Shown one piece after another: positions 19,358 to 30,865 of a stretch of 64,000 nucleotides of DNA. The stretch comes from Anaspis maculata (taxonomy: Eukaryota; Arthropoda; Insecta; Coleoptera; Scraptiidae): NCBI GenBank assembly GCA_949128115.1, contig OX421961.1:129087050-129151049 (forward strand), in the 5' to 3' direction. The notes beneath the pieces are model-generated. The model searched no databases, had not been told where the DNA came from, and worked only from the letters and a program-made list of their open reading frames with translations. The translations under genes and the position numbers were made by a program. Numbering within the stretch: the first letter of the stretch is position 1; the number at the start of each line of letters is the position of its first letter.

Positions 19358-20353
19358 TACCGGGTGATCATTTGAAAACTATCCACCTGCAATATCTCCA
19401 GATTCCTAGTGCAAATGTCTTTGAGCAAAAGCAGGTCGATTTTTATATCGAGGGGGACATCTAAAACATACATTGGAGAATTTATATCTTAAGCCCCCTC
19501 GCTCCCACTCACCCGAACTTTGAAATTCCAAATGACACCACCTATCTTGCGATACATAAAATTGAAGAGCATTGAAATCTCTTTCTAAAAAAAAAATTTT
19601 TCAATCCCACCCCCCGTTTTTCCTAAAATTCTCTGAGTGTCCAAGTTAATATTCTTGACCTCCATTTCCCTTCAATACAGTAAACGTCATCCTGCACAGC
19701 ATCGAAAGAGAAAGTTTTCTATAAAAAAAAGTGCCACCCAAATTTACCCCTCCGCTCCCCCCACCTGACCTCAAAAATTTAAAATGTCAATACCCACTTT
19801 GTAACACATCAAATTGAAGGAAATTGAATTTTCTTCCAGAAAAAGATTTTTTCATAATTTTTAAAGCCCCCTATTTCCCCCTAGAATACTCCAAATGGCC
19901 AATTTAGGTGGTGTTTCGTTAAATTTGGGAGTTGAGGTGGGGGAGAGCAAAGGGGTGAATTTGGGTAGCACTTTTTCCACCGAGAATTTTCTTCTTCGAT
20001 ACTGTCTAGGATGACGCCGACTAAATTGAGAAAAAAATGAGGGGTCCAGAATATTAAATGGGACAGTCAGAGAATTTTTAGGGAAAAGGGGGTGGGGTTA
20101 AAAAAATTTAAAATATTTTTTTCAGAAAGAAAATTTAATTTCCTTCAATTTGATGTATCGCAAGGTAGGTAGTGTCATTTGAAATTTCAAAGTTGGGGTG
20201 AGTGAGGGCGAGGGGGGTGAATATAGAAAATTGCCAATGTATGTTTGGGATGTCCCCCTCGATATAAAAATCGACCTGTTTTTGCTCGAAAAAATTGTCA
20301 CTAAGGATCGGGAGTTATTGCAGGTGGATAGTTTTCAAATGATCACCCGGTAT
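19358..20353. mobile_element. Foldback element family A, copy 1
   Basis: Termini CCGGGTGATCATTTGAAAAC and its reverse complement at 20332-20351, flanked by TA on each side. The arms, about 490 bp each, carry blocks such as GGTCGATTTTTATATCGAGG, CCCCCTCGCTCCCACTC and TTTGATGTATCGCAAGGTAG. No coding potential. It inserted next to or into gypsy sequence. Copies of the same interior are at 21596-22679 and 37720-38582. Confidence 0.85.
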
Positions 20354-21595
20354 AGGTAATCTCGCCAAGCATTCGCCCCGAATACCTCATCACTGAAGAG
20401 ACCCAAACAGGTCGAGGCACGTGTCTACTGGATTTGATGCTTGTTTAGTCTGATATTTTCGAAAATTTCTTCCTCATGATTGAATTTAGTGCCAGATTTT
20501 TGGTGGACATTTCAAGAAATGTAAAGCAAATCGGTACATATTTTTCACTTTTTTCCAAAGTTTGTGACGACTTCCCTACAATTTTTTGCAGAGGAGGAAC
20601 TCATGTGTCATTTGTGATTACCTGTATAAGCATCCTATGGAACTAGATAACGGAGAGCGGTGCTTATATTTGATGTAACATTACACACACTTACCTACGT
20701 CTACAGGTAAACAACAATAGACGATGTGGCCTACCCGAAACCCAATTATTGTAAGGCGTGTACTTCCCGTTGCGGGTTTTAATTAAAAGCAAAGTTCCCC
20801 AATTATCAATTCGCGGAATTATTATCCCTTCAATAAGCGGGCATCAACATCAACATTTAAATTGAACATGCAGAACAAAAAAAAAACTAGTTCCTGGATA
20901 ATTTCAGCATTTTCCTGTTCAAGTGGAATAATTTCCAAAGTATCTAGGTAGGTTAGGTTAGGTAGTAAGTTAGGTACCTACCTGCTAAGGTAGGTACCTG
21001 CTCAAAGTGAGGTTGAGAAGTCAGTGTGTTGACTAACGCGGAGTGGAATCAGCGGCGAAGCCAAACCAATCGCCGAAAATGACAATGCCGAGAAGAAAAA
21101 GCGATTCAAGAATTGGTGAGGGGAACATGGAAGGGGGCTCCCCGGGGCAACCGCAATTGTGGGGATTCCTTTGACCGCGGCTGTGCAAACACCGCGAAAA
21201 ATTGTGCGGTTGCTCGGGAGCAGACTGATAAAAAATTTATTTCAACCCCATCGATCGTAGTTTGCATGGCCTCCAGTACTTACTCCTTCCTTCTATTTTT
21301 CTTACATTTCTTTCTTCATCCGACAACTTGTGAATTTAGGAACGTTTTTATCGTTCAAATTTCATACACTTGTCAGCTCATGCAATCATTCGCATAGGTA
21401 CGGCTTAATAATTGGCTGGCTCTGTTAGGTACTTATAGAAAATTATGGTTTTCACGAAGGGTGGCGCCTACTGCCACTGCTCATCAGAGCGTACCAGATA
21501 AGAGAGAAAGGTGCTACTGCCACTGATTATTGTTCTAACACCCAAGCCCCAAAAAAGAGAGAGATGAAGCTTTCATTTTCGTATGGGCGCGACTT
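20354..21595. other. Non-genic stretch with TAGGT runs
   Basis: No gene recognised. 20941-21000 is a run of TAGGT/TAGGTACC strings. A GC-richer patch at 21030-21200 holds a possible first exon described separately. Confidence 0.4.
21079..21115 (+). CDS. Possible first coding exon (weak)
   Basis: ATG at 21079 opens MTMPRRKSDSRI and runs into GGTGAGG, a usable splice donor at 21116. The surroundings are GC-richer than neighbouring DNA. I could not link it to a downstream exon and do not recognise the protein. It may be chance. Confidence 0.15.
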
Positions 21596-22679
21596 TATAC
21601 AGGGGCCCAACGAAAACAGAACAGAGGGGTTTTCGGGCATTTCACCTCATTGTTTTGAAAAAAGCTCGAACAGGTCGATTTTTATATTGAGGGGGACATC
21701 TGAAACATACATTGGCGAATTTCTATCTTTAGCCCCCTCACCCCCACCTGCCCCAACTTCGAAGTCTCAAATGACACCACCCACTTTGCTATACATCAAA
21801 TTGAAGAGAATTGAATTCTCTTTCTGAAAAAATATTTCTATGATTTTCAACCCCACCCCCTTCTTCCTAAAATTGTCGTAGTTTCCAAAGTAATATTTTT
21901 GATCTTTCAATTCTCTTCAGTACAGTCAACGTCATCCTGCACAGCATCGCGGGGGAACATTTTCTGTGTAAAAAGTGCCACCCAAATTCACCCCTTCATT
22001 CCCCCACCTCAACTTCAAAATCTAAAATGACACTACCTACTTTGTGATACATCAAATCGAAGGGAATTGAATTCGCTTGCTGAATAAAATATTTTCGGAA
22101 TTTTCAAAAAGCCCCCTTTCCCCCTAAAATACTCCGAATGTTCAATTTATCAAGAGAGGGGTTGAAAATTTGAGAAAAATTGTTTTCAGAAAGAGAAATC
22201 AATTTCCTTTTATTCGATGTATCACAAAGTAGGTGGCGTCTGTTAAGTTTTGAAATTGGGGTGGGGGAGAGGAAAGGGGTGGATTTGAGTAACACTTTTC
22301 TCCACCGAAAATTTTCTCCTTAGATGCTATTTAGGATGACGCTGATTAAATTGAAGAGAATTGAGGGGTCGATGATATAAAATGGGACAGACAGAGAAAT
22401 TTGGGAAGATGGGGGGTGGGGTTGAATATTTTGAAAATATTTTTTTCAGAAAAAGAATTTGATTCTCTTTGATTTGATGTATCACAAAGTAGATGGTGTC
22501 ATTCGAAATTCTAAAGTTGAGGTGGGTAGGGGTGAGGGGGCTGAAGATAGAAATTAGCCAATGTATGTTTCAGATGTCCCCATCGATATAAAAATCGACC
22601 TGTCTGAGCTTTTTTCGACAAAATGATGCGAAATGCCCGAAAACCCCTCTGTTCTGTTTTCGTTGGGCCACCCTGTATA
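21596..22679. mobile_element. Foldback element family A, copy 2
   Basis: Outer ends TACAGGGGCCCAACGAAAAC and GTTTTCGTTGGGCCACCCTGTA, flanked by TA. The interior repeats the family A blocks (GGTCGATTTTTATATTGAGG, AGCCCCCTCACCCCCACC, TTTGATGTATCACAAAGTAG), but the outermost 60-70 bp differ from copy 1 and include AGAGGGGTTTTCGGGCATTTC. The same core is thus capped by different terminal sequences. Confidence 0.8.
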
Positions 22680-22685
22680 CAGTCA

Positions 22686-22744
22686 TAAGTGGCAATTCTG
22701 TAAAATTTAAAGGCCCCTTAAAATTTTTAAAGGCGTCGGTCACC
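22686..22744 (-). repeat. Truncated MITE abutting LINE arm
   Basis: AGTGGCAATTCTGTAAAATT followed by TAAAGGCCCCTTAAAA and GGCGTCGGTCACC is one half of the MITE seen complete at 35357-35503. It stops abruptly at GGTCACC, where the inverted LINE duplication starts. Confidence 0.7.
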
Positions 22745-24961
22745 GATACATATACGTATCTGGAGATTTTAACGTAGATTTTCTGCACGATACTAGCGAA
22801 AAGCTTGAACTTGAGATATTGATGGAATCATAATATGGACTGCAGGGTAAAATGACAACACCATCACGACAAGGAAGAACATGTATTGATAATATTTTCA
22901 CAAACAACAGCAACGTGTATTTCACTGAGACATTTAATCTACACTTGTCGGACCACGACGCCCAGCTGCGGATGGTTGATGCTGATGGGGCGCCTTCCGC
23001 TGTCACTAAAACACCAAAAACAATTAAAGTGAGACACATAAATGAGTCCAGCATGTGCAGTTTCAAAGAGGACCTTGCCCGGATTAACTGGCATGGCGAG
23101 TTTGGAAGTTGGTCTGCTGCGGATGCCTACACTGATTTTCACAACAGGTTGCTTGACTTTTATGACAAGAACTTTCCAGAGAAGGAAATGAAAGTTGGTA
23201 ACAATAGGGTAAACAATGAAAAGAAGTGGCATACGCAGGAGCTGCAAGAAATGAGAAATACTTTGGACGCTATCTACACGATAACAGCTGTAACAAGAAA
23301 TGAGGAAGATATTATTGTGTACAGATTGTATAAAAACAAATATTCCATGGCCGTCTCTAAAGCACGAAGAAAAGTAAACAAAAATACATCAATGGATCAA
23401 AAAACAAGCAGAAAGTAATCTGGACGCTGATAAACCAAGAATTAGAACAAACAAGGAAACCACAACACGAGCTGTCGGGATTCCTGACCGCGAATGGATT
23501 CAATGATTTTTTGTGTGCGTGGGCCCCACGACGGTTTCAAAAATTGACAAAACTCCAGTTTCAGCAATGGACCTCCTTCATGTCTCCGCAATAAAAAAAC
23601 CAAGGTCGCTTTTCTTGCACCCCACGACGGAAAAGGAAGTCTCACAAGTCATACAACATCTTAAAGCAAAACCAATCAAAGACATTCATGGCCTCACAAC
23701 AGAATTAATTAAGCATGTGAAAGAAGAGATAAAAACACCCATGACCTTCCTGATCAATAAATGCTTTGCGGAGGGATATTTTCCGAATGAACTAAAGAAA
23801 GCCAGAGTCGTACAAATACATAAAGATGGTGAAAAGGACAACTACAACAACTACCGGCCGATTTCACTCTTGCCAGTTTTGTCAAAAATCCTTGAGGCCG
23901 TGATGAAGTCAAGACTTTTGAGCTTTTTCGAAAAGGGAGGTCTTTTCACGGAAAGCCAGCACGGCTACAGAAGTGGAAGGTCAACGACTACGGCTGCACT
24001 GGAAGTGTTGAAGAATGTCATTGAGGCATACGACAAAAGTGAGGAATTACAAATGCACTTATATGACTTAAGTAAAGCATTTGATACAGTCATTCATGTT
24101 ACTTTGCTTAGAAAGATGAGTCACTATGGAGTAAGGGGTCTGCCTTTGCAGCTGTTTGAAGGTGCGTCCAGTCAGCTTATTTAGTCGCAATTTCAATTTT
24201 AGCCGTAAGCGCTGCATCACTTATTGGCTGTTCCGAGGAGGCTGGTTCATAAGAGCCAATGGGCGTCGCTGCGCTTGCGACTAAAATTGAAACTTGCGGC
24301 TAAATAAGCTGACTAAACGCACCTTGAGTCCTATCTAAAAGAAAGATAACAAATGGTGTGGTGGAAGAATTCGGTGTCGGTGGCCGGAGGCGTCCAGTAT
24401 GGTGTTCCTCAGGGCTCGGTGCTTGGTCCAATCTTGTTCTTAATATACATCAACGACATGCCCTCAAATGTGCCAGCAACATATGTCGGCTTCTATGCGG
24501 ATGATACGGTCGTGCTGGTGAAGAGTGAGGACGAAGTAAAACTTGAAAAAGATGCCAAAAGGACCGCTACGAAAATTGAACAACGGTTTGATAGCAATCA
24601 ACCCAAAAACAACAGAGGGGAAATGCAACAAGTCACATCAAGCCGCATCGAGAAATATCCATCGAAAAAATATTATTATGATGATCCTCATAATAAGATG
24701 ATTTGGAAAAAGATTTAAGGTTTTCCCGGAAAATTCAAACTTTCAAAATTTTCAATTTCCTGCAAACTATTTTCAATCTTTCTGTGGTGCCAGTTCCAGG
24801 TCGTTCACCTCTATTCATGTACTAATGCGTCTGACTGCCTCACTCGCTTTTCTTTCAACATAATTTGGTTCCTAATGAAAACCTGCAAATAAGTTTTTAG
24901 CTTGTGGACAGATTCATACTAACGTTCTTTAAACAAAGGGTAATTGATTTTTGAACATTTC
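22745..24961 (+). pseudogene. Non-LTR retrotransposon ORF2, copy 1 (left arm)
   Basis: The Jockey/CR1-like group encodes an endonuclease and a reverse transcriptase in one ORF. Visible here are GDFNVDFLHD-like text at the start, RQGRTCIDNIF and LHLSDHDAQL (endonuclease SDH motif), then the reverse transcriptase: [62 protein letters not shown] and [10 protein letters not shown], the catalytic YADD. It is dead. One A is lost from a run near 23381, there are further indels at about 23430-23510, a 165-bp MITE splits the polymerase at 24160, and an in-frame TAA follows the MITE. It is the left arm of an inverted duplication with 27197-29422. Confidence 0.85.
24160..24324. mobile_element. 165-bp MITE inside LINE copy 1
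   Basis: Terminal inverted repeat AGGTGCGTYCAGTCAGCTTATTTAG. TTGA or TGA is repeated at the edges (GTTTGA before, TTGAGT after), suggesting a 3-4 bp target duplication. Removing it rejoins CTGTTT and GAGTCC in the reverse-transcriptase frame (LFESYL). An identical-length copy occupies the same site in the other arm. Confidence 0.8.
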
Positions 24962-25385
24962 CAGGCAATTTCTTTTGAAATTCTTCAAGTTCTCTGAGAG
25001 TTTTCCGCTATAAAATTCACCGGCCTAGCTTATCGAGACAAATGATAATAAAAGGGGGGCTGTTTTATTGTTATACACTCACTCCAACTATAAGATTTAT
25101 ATGGATCCTCACAAGAAATTATCGAGACGAGACTCAAATCATGGAGCTCTAAATGAATCCCTAATTTGAGAAAATATCTCAATTCTTCAATCTTTCTCTC
25201 TAACTTCCCACCCGAAGGGGTTTCATTCCATAATAAAATTTTCATCCGTTCCTTGCTACTCTTCAGGGAAGTTTTGGGGTGACACAACCGATTTTTTTTT
25301 TCAATTCCGTCTCCAAGTGCGACAATTTATGTGAATGAATTTTGGTTTCCCAATTATTATCAAAGTGTTTGACGCTGATTTGTAA

Positions 25386-25607
25386 AGAGTACTGTTGGCT
25401 TTCGGCTTCGGCAACAATATTGGCGGTGGCAATTACAAGTTTAACCCAGTTAATGCGGCAGCTATACACCGTCCAGATAATCCAGAAGAACGAAGGACCT
25501 TCCAGATGTTGGCCCTCGTGTTGGCCTTGTCCATGGTCTATTTGCCACAGCTTGACCGTTCTCTCATTCAAAATTTAATCGTTTCAATCTTACGAAAAGC
25601 CATGTGA
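25386..25607 (+). CDS. Unrecognised coding-like ORF, about 70 aa
   Basis: From after TAA 25383 the frame reads FGFGNNIGGGNYKFNPVNAA, then HRPDNPEERRTFQMLALVLA and LSMVYLPQLDRSLIQNL, ending RKAM and TGA at 25605-25607. It has a glycine/asparagine-rich start, a charged DNPEERR turn and a hydrophobic helix that could be a membrane segment. Codon choice varies mostly at third positions, which favours real coding. There is no in-frame ATG at the start, so it would be an internal or final exon, or a relic. The opposite strand is also open. I do not recognise the family. Confidence 0.3.
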   Translation, partial: RVLLAFGFGNNIGGGNYKFNPVNAAAIHRPDNPEERRTFQMLALVLALSMVYLPQLDRSLIQNLIVSILRKAM

Positions 25608-26239
25608 ACTACATTAATATGCCGCGCTTGAAGCGAAAAGAGAAAACTATTGCGTTTCAAACGTGCCTGTTCAATTATTCAAAAAAACATTATTTTCGCA
25701 TGCACTTTAATTGACTTGCATGCATTCACTAGCGATGGAAATATCAAAGTTAACTCTGGCATGGAATTTCTTAATCGCGAAAACTGCTCAAAACTTTTAA
25801 TTGCACTTTTTTACACTGCAGATTGCAGGTAGGGTGACCGGCCTACACTAAAGTATCCAACTGCGGAAAAAAAGGGACCAGTATGGCAAATAATGCAAAT
25901 GCAAGAAAAACTGTATGCCTATCACCTACCTACCTGTTCAAAATGGAACTTTTTTATTACTGAATTTTGAACAGGTGTACCGAACTTTCCGTTTGAGGAT
26001 TACATCCGATTATTCACCTGTTTATGCAAACCCAAAACCAACGAAATAAGAGTACCTAACGTCCTTTTAACCCCTCTTTTCACGATGACATCGACTTCCA
26101 ACCCTCACAGCATAGTCAGCATACACTCCGCATTGCCGAGCCTTTTTCCGCCCACTTCCGGCCCCACTAGAACCCGGACTCCCACATATTTTACCCTATA
26201 CATGCTGCATTTTCACGTCGTCGACCACCCTCATTTCGG

Positions 26240-26560
26240 CCCTCTCTCATTGTAGTGGTTAGTTATGAAATTGCGCCTTTTTCATCGAGGAGTTTATCGA
26301 GCAAACTCTGCTGCAAAAACAGAGTCGAGCAAGCAAAACACGGCGAAGGTTGCCCCGGTCGGTGTGTAGAAAGCTGCAGTGACGCAATCACCAGAAGGGC
26401 CTTGGAACCCGCCGTCGGCTATGTTTTGTTTGTATACGATGCGGAGTCTTTCGTATAGTGTGCGCTGCATTGCGTGACGCCGCCAACGACGACGGTGCTG
26501 CACCGTCCGTCCCGACGCCGACGTCGCCGTCGAAACGCGCCCGCCATATTTTATTATTTT
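26240..26560. promoter_or_regulatory. CpG-rich patch, possible promoter
   Basis: Locally dense in CG dinucleotides (CGACGACGG, CCCGACGCCGACGTCGCCGTCG) and ending CGCCCGCCATATTTTATT, in contrast to the AT-rich flanks. It could be a promoter or first exon of an unidentified transcript. No start codon with a convincing frame and donor was found. Confidence 0.2.
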
Positions 26561-27196
26561 ATTTATAATGCGAGCCAAGCCGAGCAACATGAAAACGTGC
26601 ATGCGACGTTATGCCGGGGGACCTGAAAAATGAAACATGCGAAAACTTGCATCCCAGCAGGCAATGATTTGTGTCTCTAATAAAATGCCTACTTACCTAT
26701 GCATGTGGCAAAAAGCAAGAGTTGTGTGGTGTGTATTGAGTAGGTACTCGAAATTATGAGCGCTGAGTGTAACAGCGCAAGAAACAGGAAGTTGATCAAT
26801 GGCTAGCTCTATGAGAGCGTCCTTCAAAATCTATCTCGCGAAAAGAAGATAATGCATTCGTTCCAATAGGATAATATCATCTCCACCGCTCCTATCTCAA
26901 TCGCACCACAAGGTCGAGTGATGTCTAACGAAAAGGCAACTTGATTAATTTTTAAAATATGTAGGGGAACATAGGGCAGTTTCGACCAACAAGTACATAG
27001 TTTATTGCGAGGATTGGATTGCGCACCTTTGGACCTTAATACTAGCGTGAGTTGTATCAGGATCTACGGGCATGAGTACTTATGTATTCACAGTGAGCCA
27101 AAAGATTATCCTCATCAAGCATTGCATCATACTACATCGCTGAATTTGAATTGAATCATTGTTTCAAAAGGACATTAGCCATTTTTTCTGATAAAT

Positions 27197-29880
27197 GGAA
27201 ATGTTCAAGAATCAATTACCCTTTGTTTAAAGAACGTTAGTATGAATCTGTCCACAAGCTAAAAAGTTATTTGCAGGTTTTCATTAGGAACCAAATTATG
27301 TTAAAAGAAAAGCGAGTGAGGCAGTCAGACGCATTAGTACATGAATAGAGGTGAACGACCTGGAACTGGCACCACAGAAAGATTGAAAATAGTTTGCAGG
27401 AAATTGAAAATTTTGAAAGTTTGAATTTTCCGGGAAAACCTTAAATCTTTTTCCAAATCATCTTATTATGAGGATCATCATAATAATATTTTTTCGATGG
27501 ATATTTTTCGATGCGGCTTAATGTGACTTGTTGCATTTCCCCTCTGTTGTTCTTGGGTTGATTGCTATCAAACCGTTGTTCAATTTTCGTAGCGGTCCTT
27601 TTGGCATCTTTTTCAAGTTTTACTTCGTCCTCACTCTTCACCAGCACGACCGTATCATCCGCATAGAAGCCGACATATGTTGCTGGCACATTTGAGGGCA
27701 TGTCGTTGATGTATATTAAGAACAAGATTGGACCAAGCACCGAGCCCTGAGGAACACCATACTGGACGCCTCCGGCCACCGACACCGAATTCTTCCACCA
27801 CACCATTTGTTATCTTCCTTTTAGATAGGACTCAAGGTGCGTTTAGTCAGCTTATTTAGCCGCAAGTTTCAATTTTAGTCGCAAGCGCAGCTACGCCCAT
27901 TGGCTCTTATGAACCAGCCTCCTCGGAACAGCCAATAAGTGATGCAGCGCTTACGGCTAAAATTAAAATTGCGACTAAATAAGCTGACTGAACGCACCTT
28001 CAAACAGCTGCAAAGGCAGACCCCTTACTCCATAGTGACTCATCTTTCTAAGCAAAGTAACATGAATGACTGTATCAAATGCTTTACTTAAGTCATATAA
28101 GTGCATTTGTAATTCCTCACTTTTGTCGTATGCCTCAATGATATTCTTCAACACTTCCAGTGCAGCCGTAGTCGTTGACCTTCCACTTCTGTAGCCGTGC
28201 TGGCTTTCCGTGAAAAAACCTCCCTTTTCGAAAAAGCTCAAAAGTCTTGACTTCATCACGGCCTCAAGAATTTTTGACAAAACTGGCAAGAGTGAAATCG
28301 GCCGGTAGTTGTTGTAGTTGTCCTCTTCACCATCTTTATGTATTTGTACGACTCTGGCTTTCTTTAGTTCATTCGGAAAATATCCCTCCGCAAAGCATTT
28401 ATTGATCAGGAAGGTCATGGGTGTTTTTATCTCTTCTTTCACATGCTTAATTAATTCTGTTGTGAGGCCATGAATGTCTTTGATTGGTTTTGCTTTAAGA
28501 TGTTGTATGACTTGTGAGACTTCCTTTTCCGTCGTGGGGTGCAAGAAAAGCGACCTTGGTTTTTTTATTGCGGAGACATGAAGGAGGTCCATTGCTGAAA
28601 CTGGAGTTTTGTCAATTTTTGAAACCGTCGTGGGGCCCACGCACACAAAAAAATCATTGAATCCATTCGCGGTCAGGGATCCCGACAGCTGTGGTTTCCT
28701 TGTTCGTTCTAATTCTTGGTTTATCCTCGGGTTTATCAGCGTCCAGATTGCTTTCGGCTTGTTTTTTGATCCATTGATGTATTTTTTGTTTACTTTTCTT
28801 CGTGCTTTAGAGACGGCCATGTAATATTTGTTTTTATACAATCTGTACACAATAATATCTTCCTCATTTCTTGTTACAGCTGTTATCGTGTAGATAGCGT
28901 CCAAAGTATTTCTCATTTCTTGCAGCTCCTGCGTATGCCACTTCTTTTCATTGTTTACCCTATTGTTACCAACTTCAATTTCCTTCTCTGGAAAGTTCTT
29001 GTCATAAAAGTCAAGCAGCCTGTTGTGAAAATCAGTGTAGGCATCCGCAGCAGACCAACTTCCAAACTCGCCATGCCAGTAACCTCGGGCAAGGTCCTCT
29101 TTGAAACTGCACATGCTGGACTCATTCATGTGTCTCACTTTAATTGTTTTTGGTGTTTTAGTGACAGCGGAAGGCGCCCCATCAGCATCAACCATCCGCA
29201 GCTGGGCGTCGTGGTCCGACAAGTGTAGATTAAGTGTCTCAGTGAAATACACGTTGCTGTTGTTTGTGAAAATATTATCAATACATGTTCTTCCTTGTCG
29301 TGATGGTGTTGTCATTTTACCCTGCAGTCCATATTATGATTCCATCAATATCTCAAGTTCAAGCTTTTCTCTAGTATCGTGCAGAAAATCTACGTTAAAA
29401 TCTCCAGATACGTATATGTATCTTGATTTCTTCACTTTGGATACGTCAAGAAGAGTATTATTCAACTTTTCCACGAATTTTGGAAATTTTCTTTTGTCAG
29501 GTATGTTCTGTAAATTGATATAATGACTGTTAGTTTGGTTCACAGGTAGGTAGATCGCTGTCGCCTCTATAACTGCTCTTCCGATTGTAGTCCTATTTCC
29601 TCCAGACACTCATATCTGAGATGTTCAGCCGTCAAAATCATTGCACCTCCTCCTTTACGTGAGCTTCTGCAAAAACTGTTCGCAACCCTGTAGTTATCCA
29701 TCACTAACATCTCAGCCATGTCCGCCGTGAGCCAGTGTTCAGTGATGCATACCACATCCGCTCCTAAATCTTTGATGCCAAAATTCGTTAAACTTACGAC
29801 AATCCATGTTCGTTTTGTTAGATACGCGCTCTCGTCATGTGCATTTAAGTAGCAGCTGTAACAGGTCAAGTAATGCCGGC
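27197..29880 (-). pseudogene. Non-LTR retrotransposon ORF2, copy 2 (right arm)
   Basis: Reverse-complement partner of copy 1 up to 29422, then about 450 bp more of 5' sequence: GADVVCITEHWLTADMAEML, SSRKGGGAMILT and SGDFNVDFLHD, the start of the apurinic-type endonuclease. The frame from 29315 to 27975 is open for 446 codons through the SDH motif and most of the reverse transcriptase. It is cut by the MITE at 27999, then resumes with [20 protein letters not shown] and YADDTVVL. Shared with copy 1 are the stop at 29334-29336, the stop just after the MITE and the MITE itself. The C-terminal part of ORF2 is missing in both copies. Confidence 0.85.
27835..27999. mobile_element. 165-bp MITE inside LINE copy 2
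   Basis: Same MITE, same insertion site and same flanks as 24160-24324, in the opposite orientation as expected for an inverted duplicate. Differences are a handful of substitutions (for example GCGCAGCTACGCC versus GCGCAGCGACGCC). Confidence 0.85.
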
Positions 29881-30348
29881 GACCTATTTATCCTCCGGAC
29901 TGACTATTCGACGTTGCGTACTTTTTCTTATAAGCCAGCTACACGCACGGTCTCTGCTACCAGTAGACTAGGTTCTTCAGGAGTCTTCGATGTTTTCATC
30001 TCTTCGTTTCCAATATTCATTGTCCGCTACAACATATCTGTGCTTCTGCATGCATTATGTTCAAACCAAGTACGCACACTCTGTATCTGTATTTCATCGT
30101 TCGTTGGTTCGTCGCCATCTCGAACCACCACGGGTGACTCATTCTTTTTGACATTTGTCATTTTGGAAGTTTTTTTGAGCTGTGTATGAGCCATTTCACT
30201 GAGTATTTTCGTGATTGAGTGTGTTTAGCGAAGATTTTGCTCTCGATTTTGCCTATCAAATCCCTGAGGACAAAATTTGTAAAGTAAAAACTTATATTGC
30301 AGTGGAAATAGTATTCTACCTACCTACTGTTTGACCTTAGGAACGGGT
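29881..30348. other. Between LINE 5' end and P-type gene
   Basis: The minus strand reads MTNVKKNESPVVVRDGDEPT in an open stretch that may be the upstream ORF of the LINE; I could not confirm it. The region next to 30349 should hold the 5' UTR of the P-type transposase. No TATA box was convincing and no 31-bp P-style TIR was seen. Confidence 0.35.
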
Positions 30349-30419
30349 ATGGTCAGTTGTGCCGCCTGTGGTTGCTCCAAGACCAGGAGAAACATAGTGA
30401 GGAAAGTAACGTTCCACTC
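30349..30419 (+). CDS. P-type transposase exon 1 (THAP start)
   Basis: Begins ATG at 30349, reading MVSCAACGCSKTRRRNIVRK and VTFH, with the C4-x2-C7 pair of a THAP finger. It ends at GTAAGT (30420), a consensus donor, after two bases of codon 24. It is too short to stand out alone, but splices in frame to 30602 to complete the THAP signature FHSFPKD. Confidence 0.85.
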
Positions 30420-30601
30420 GTAAGTACCTGCCTTTTTTTCTTGTTCATTTTATCAAGATTTAAGTGCAATTATGAGTATTTGAAAAATCGAATTTTGAGC
30501 GTCAAAATTTGACAAATTGAATTCATGAGCGTACCGTGTAGGCATAAATTAGGGCAAGGAGTTGGAGTCGGGTTTGGTTACATCTTTTCTGATTTTTCAA
30601 G

Positions 30602-30791
30602 CTTTCCCAAAGACGGTATTCGACGACAAGCATGGGTGAACTTCGTCGAAAAGCCAGACTGGACCCCAAAAAGAAAAAGCGTCTTGTGCTCATACCATTT
30701 TGCAGAGAACTGCTTTGATCGCTCATCTAAGCTGAAAGTGAGGCTGATAGTAACTGCCTGCCCTACAATTAAAGTGGATCGGTTGAAATAC
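30602..30791 (+). CDS. P-type transposase exon 2 (THAP core)
   Basis: Acceptor TTTTTCAAG, then FPKDGIRRQAWVNFVEKPDW, followed by LCSYHFAENCF. This gives Pro26, Trp35, Cys53 and His56, completing the C2CH finger, and a following ACPTIK in place of the usual AVPTIF. It ends at Y87 followed by GTGAGT. Exons 1 plus 2 make exactly 87 codons, so exon 3 starts in phase 0. Confidence 0.88.
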
Positions 30792-30865
30792 GTGAGTCTT
30801 TTAATGAAAACATGAGATCAGTAGGTGTTGTATTGTGTAATCATCGATTCAAATATTGATTTTAG

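Larger units (their letters stand above)
24962..27196. other. Spacer between inverted LINE arms
   Basis: 2.2 kb of mostly single-copy sequence. It includes the unrecognised ORF at 25386-25607 and a CpG-rich patch at 26240-26560. No transposon termini are evident in it. Confidence 0.5.

Noticed and set aside
20941..21000. TTAGG-like runs that might be interstitial telomere repeat
   Set aside because: The unit is TAGGT or TAGGTACC, not a regular TTAGG tandem; the same strings are scattered throughout the window.
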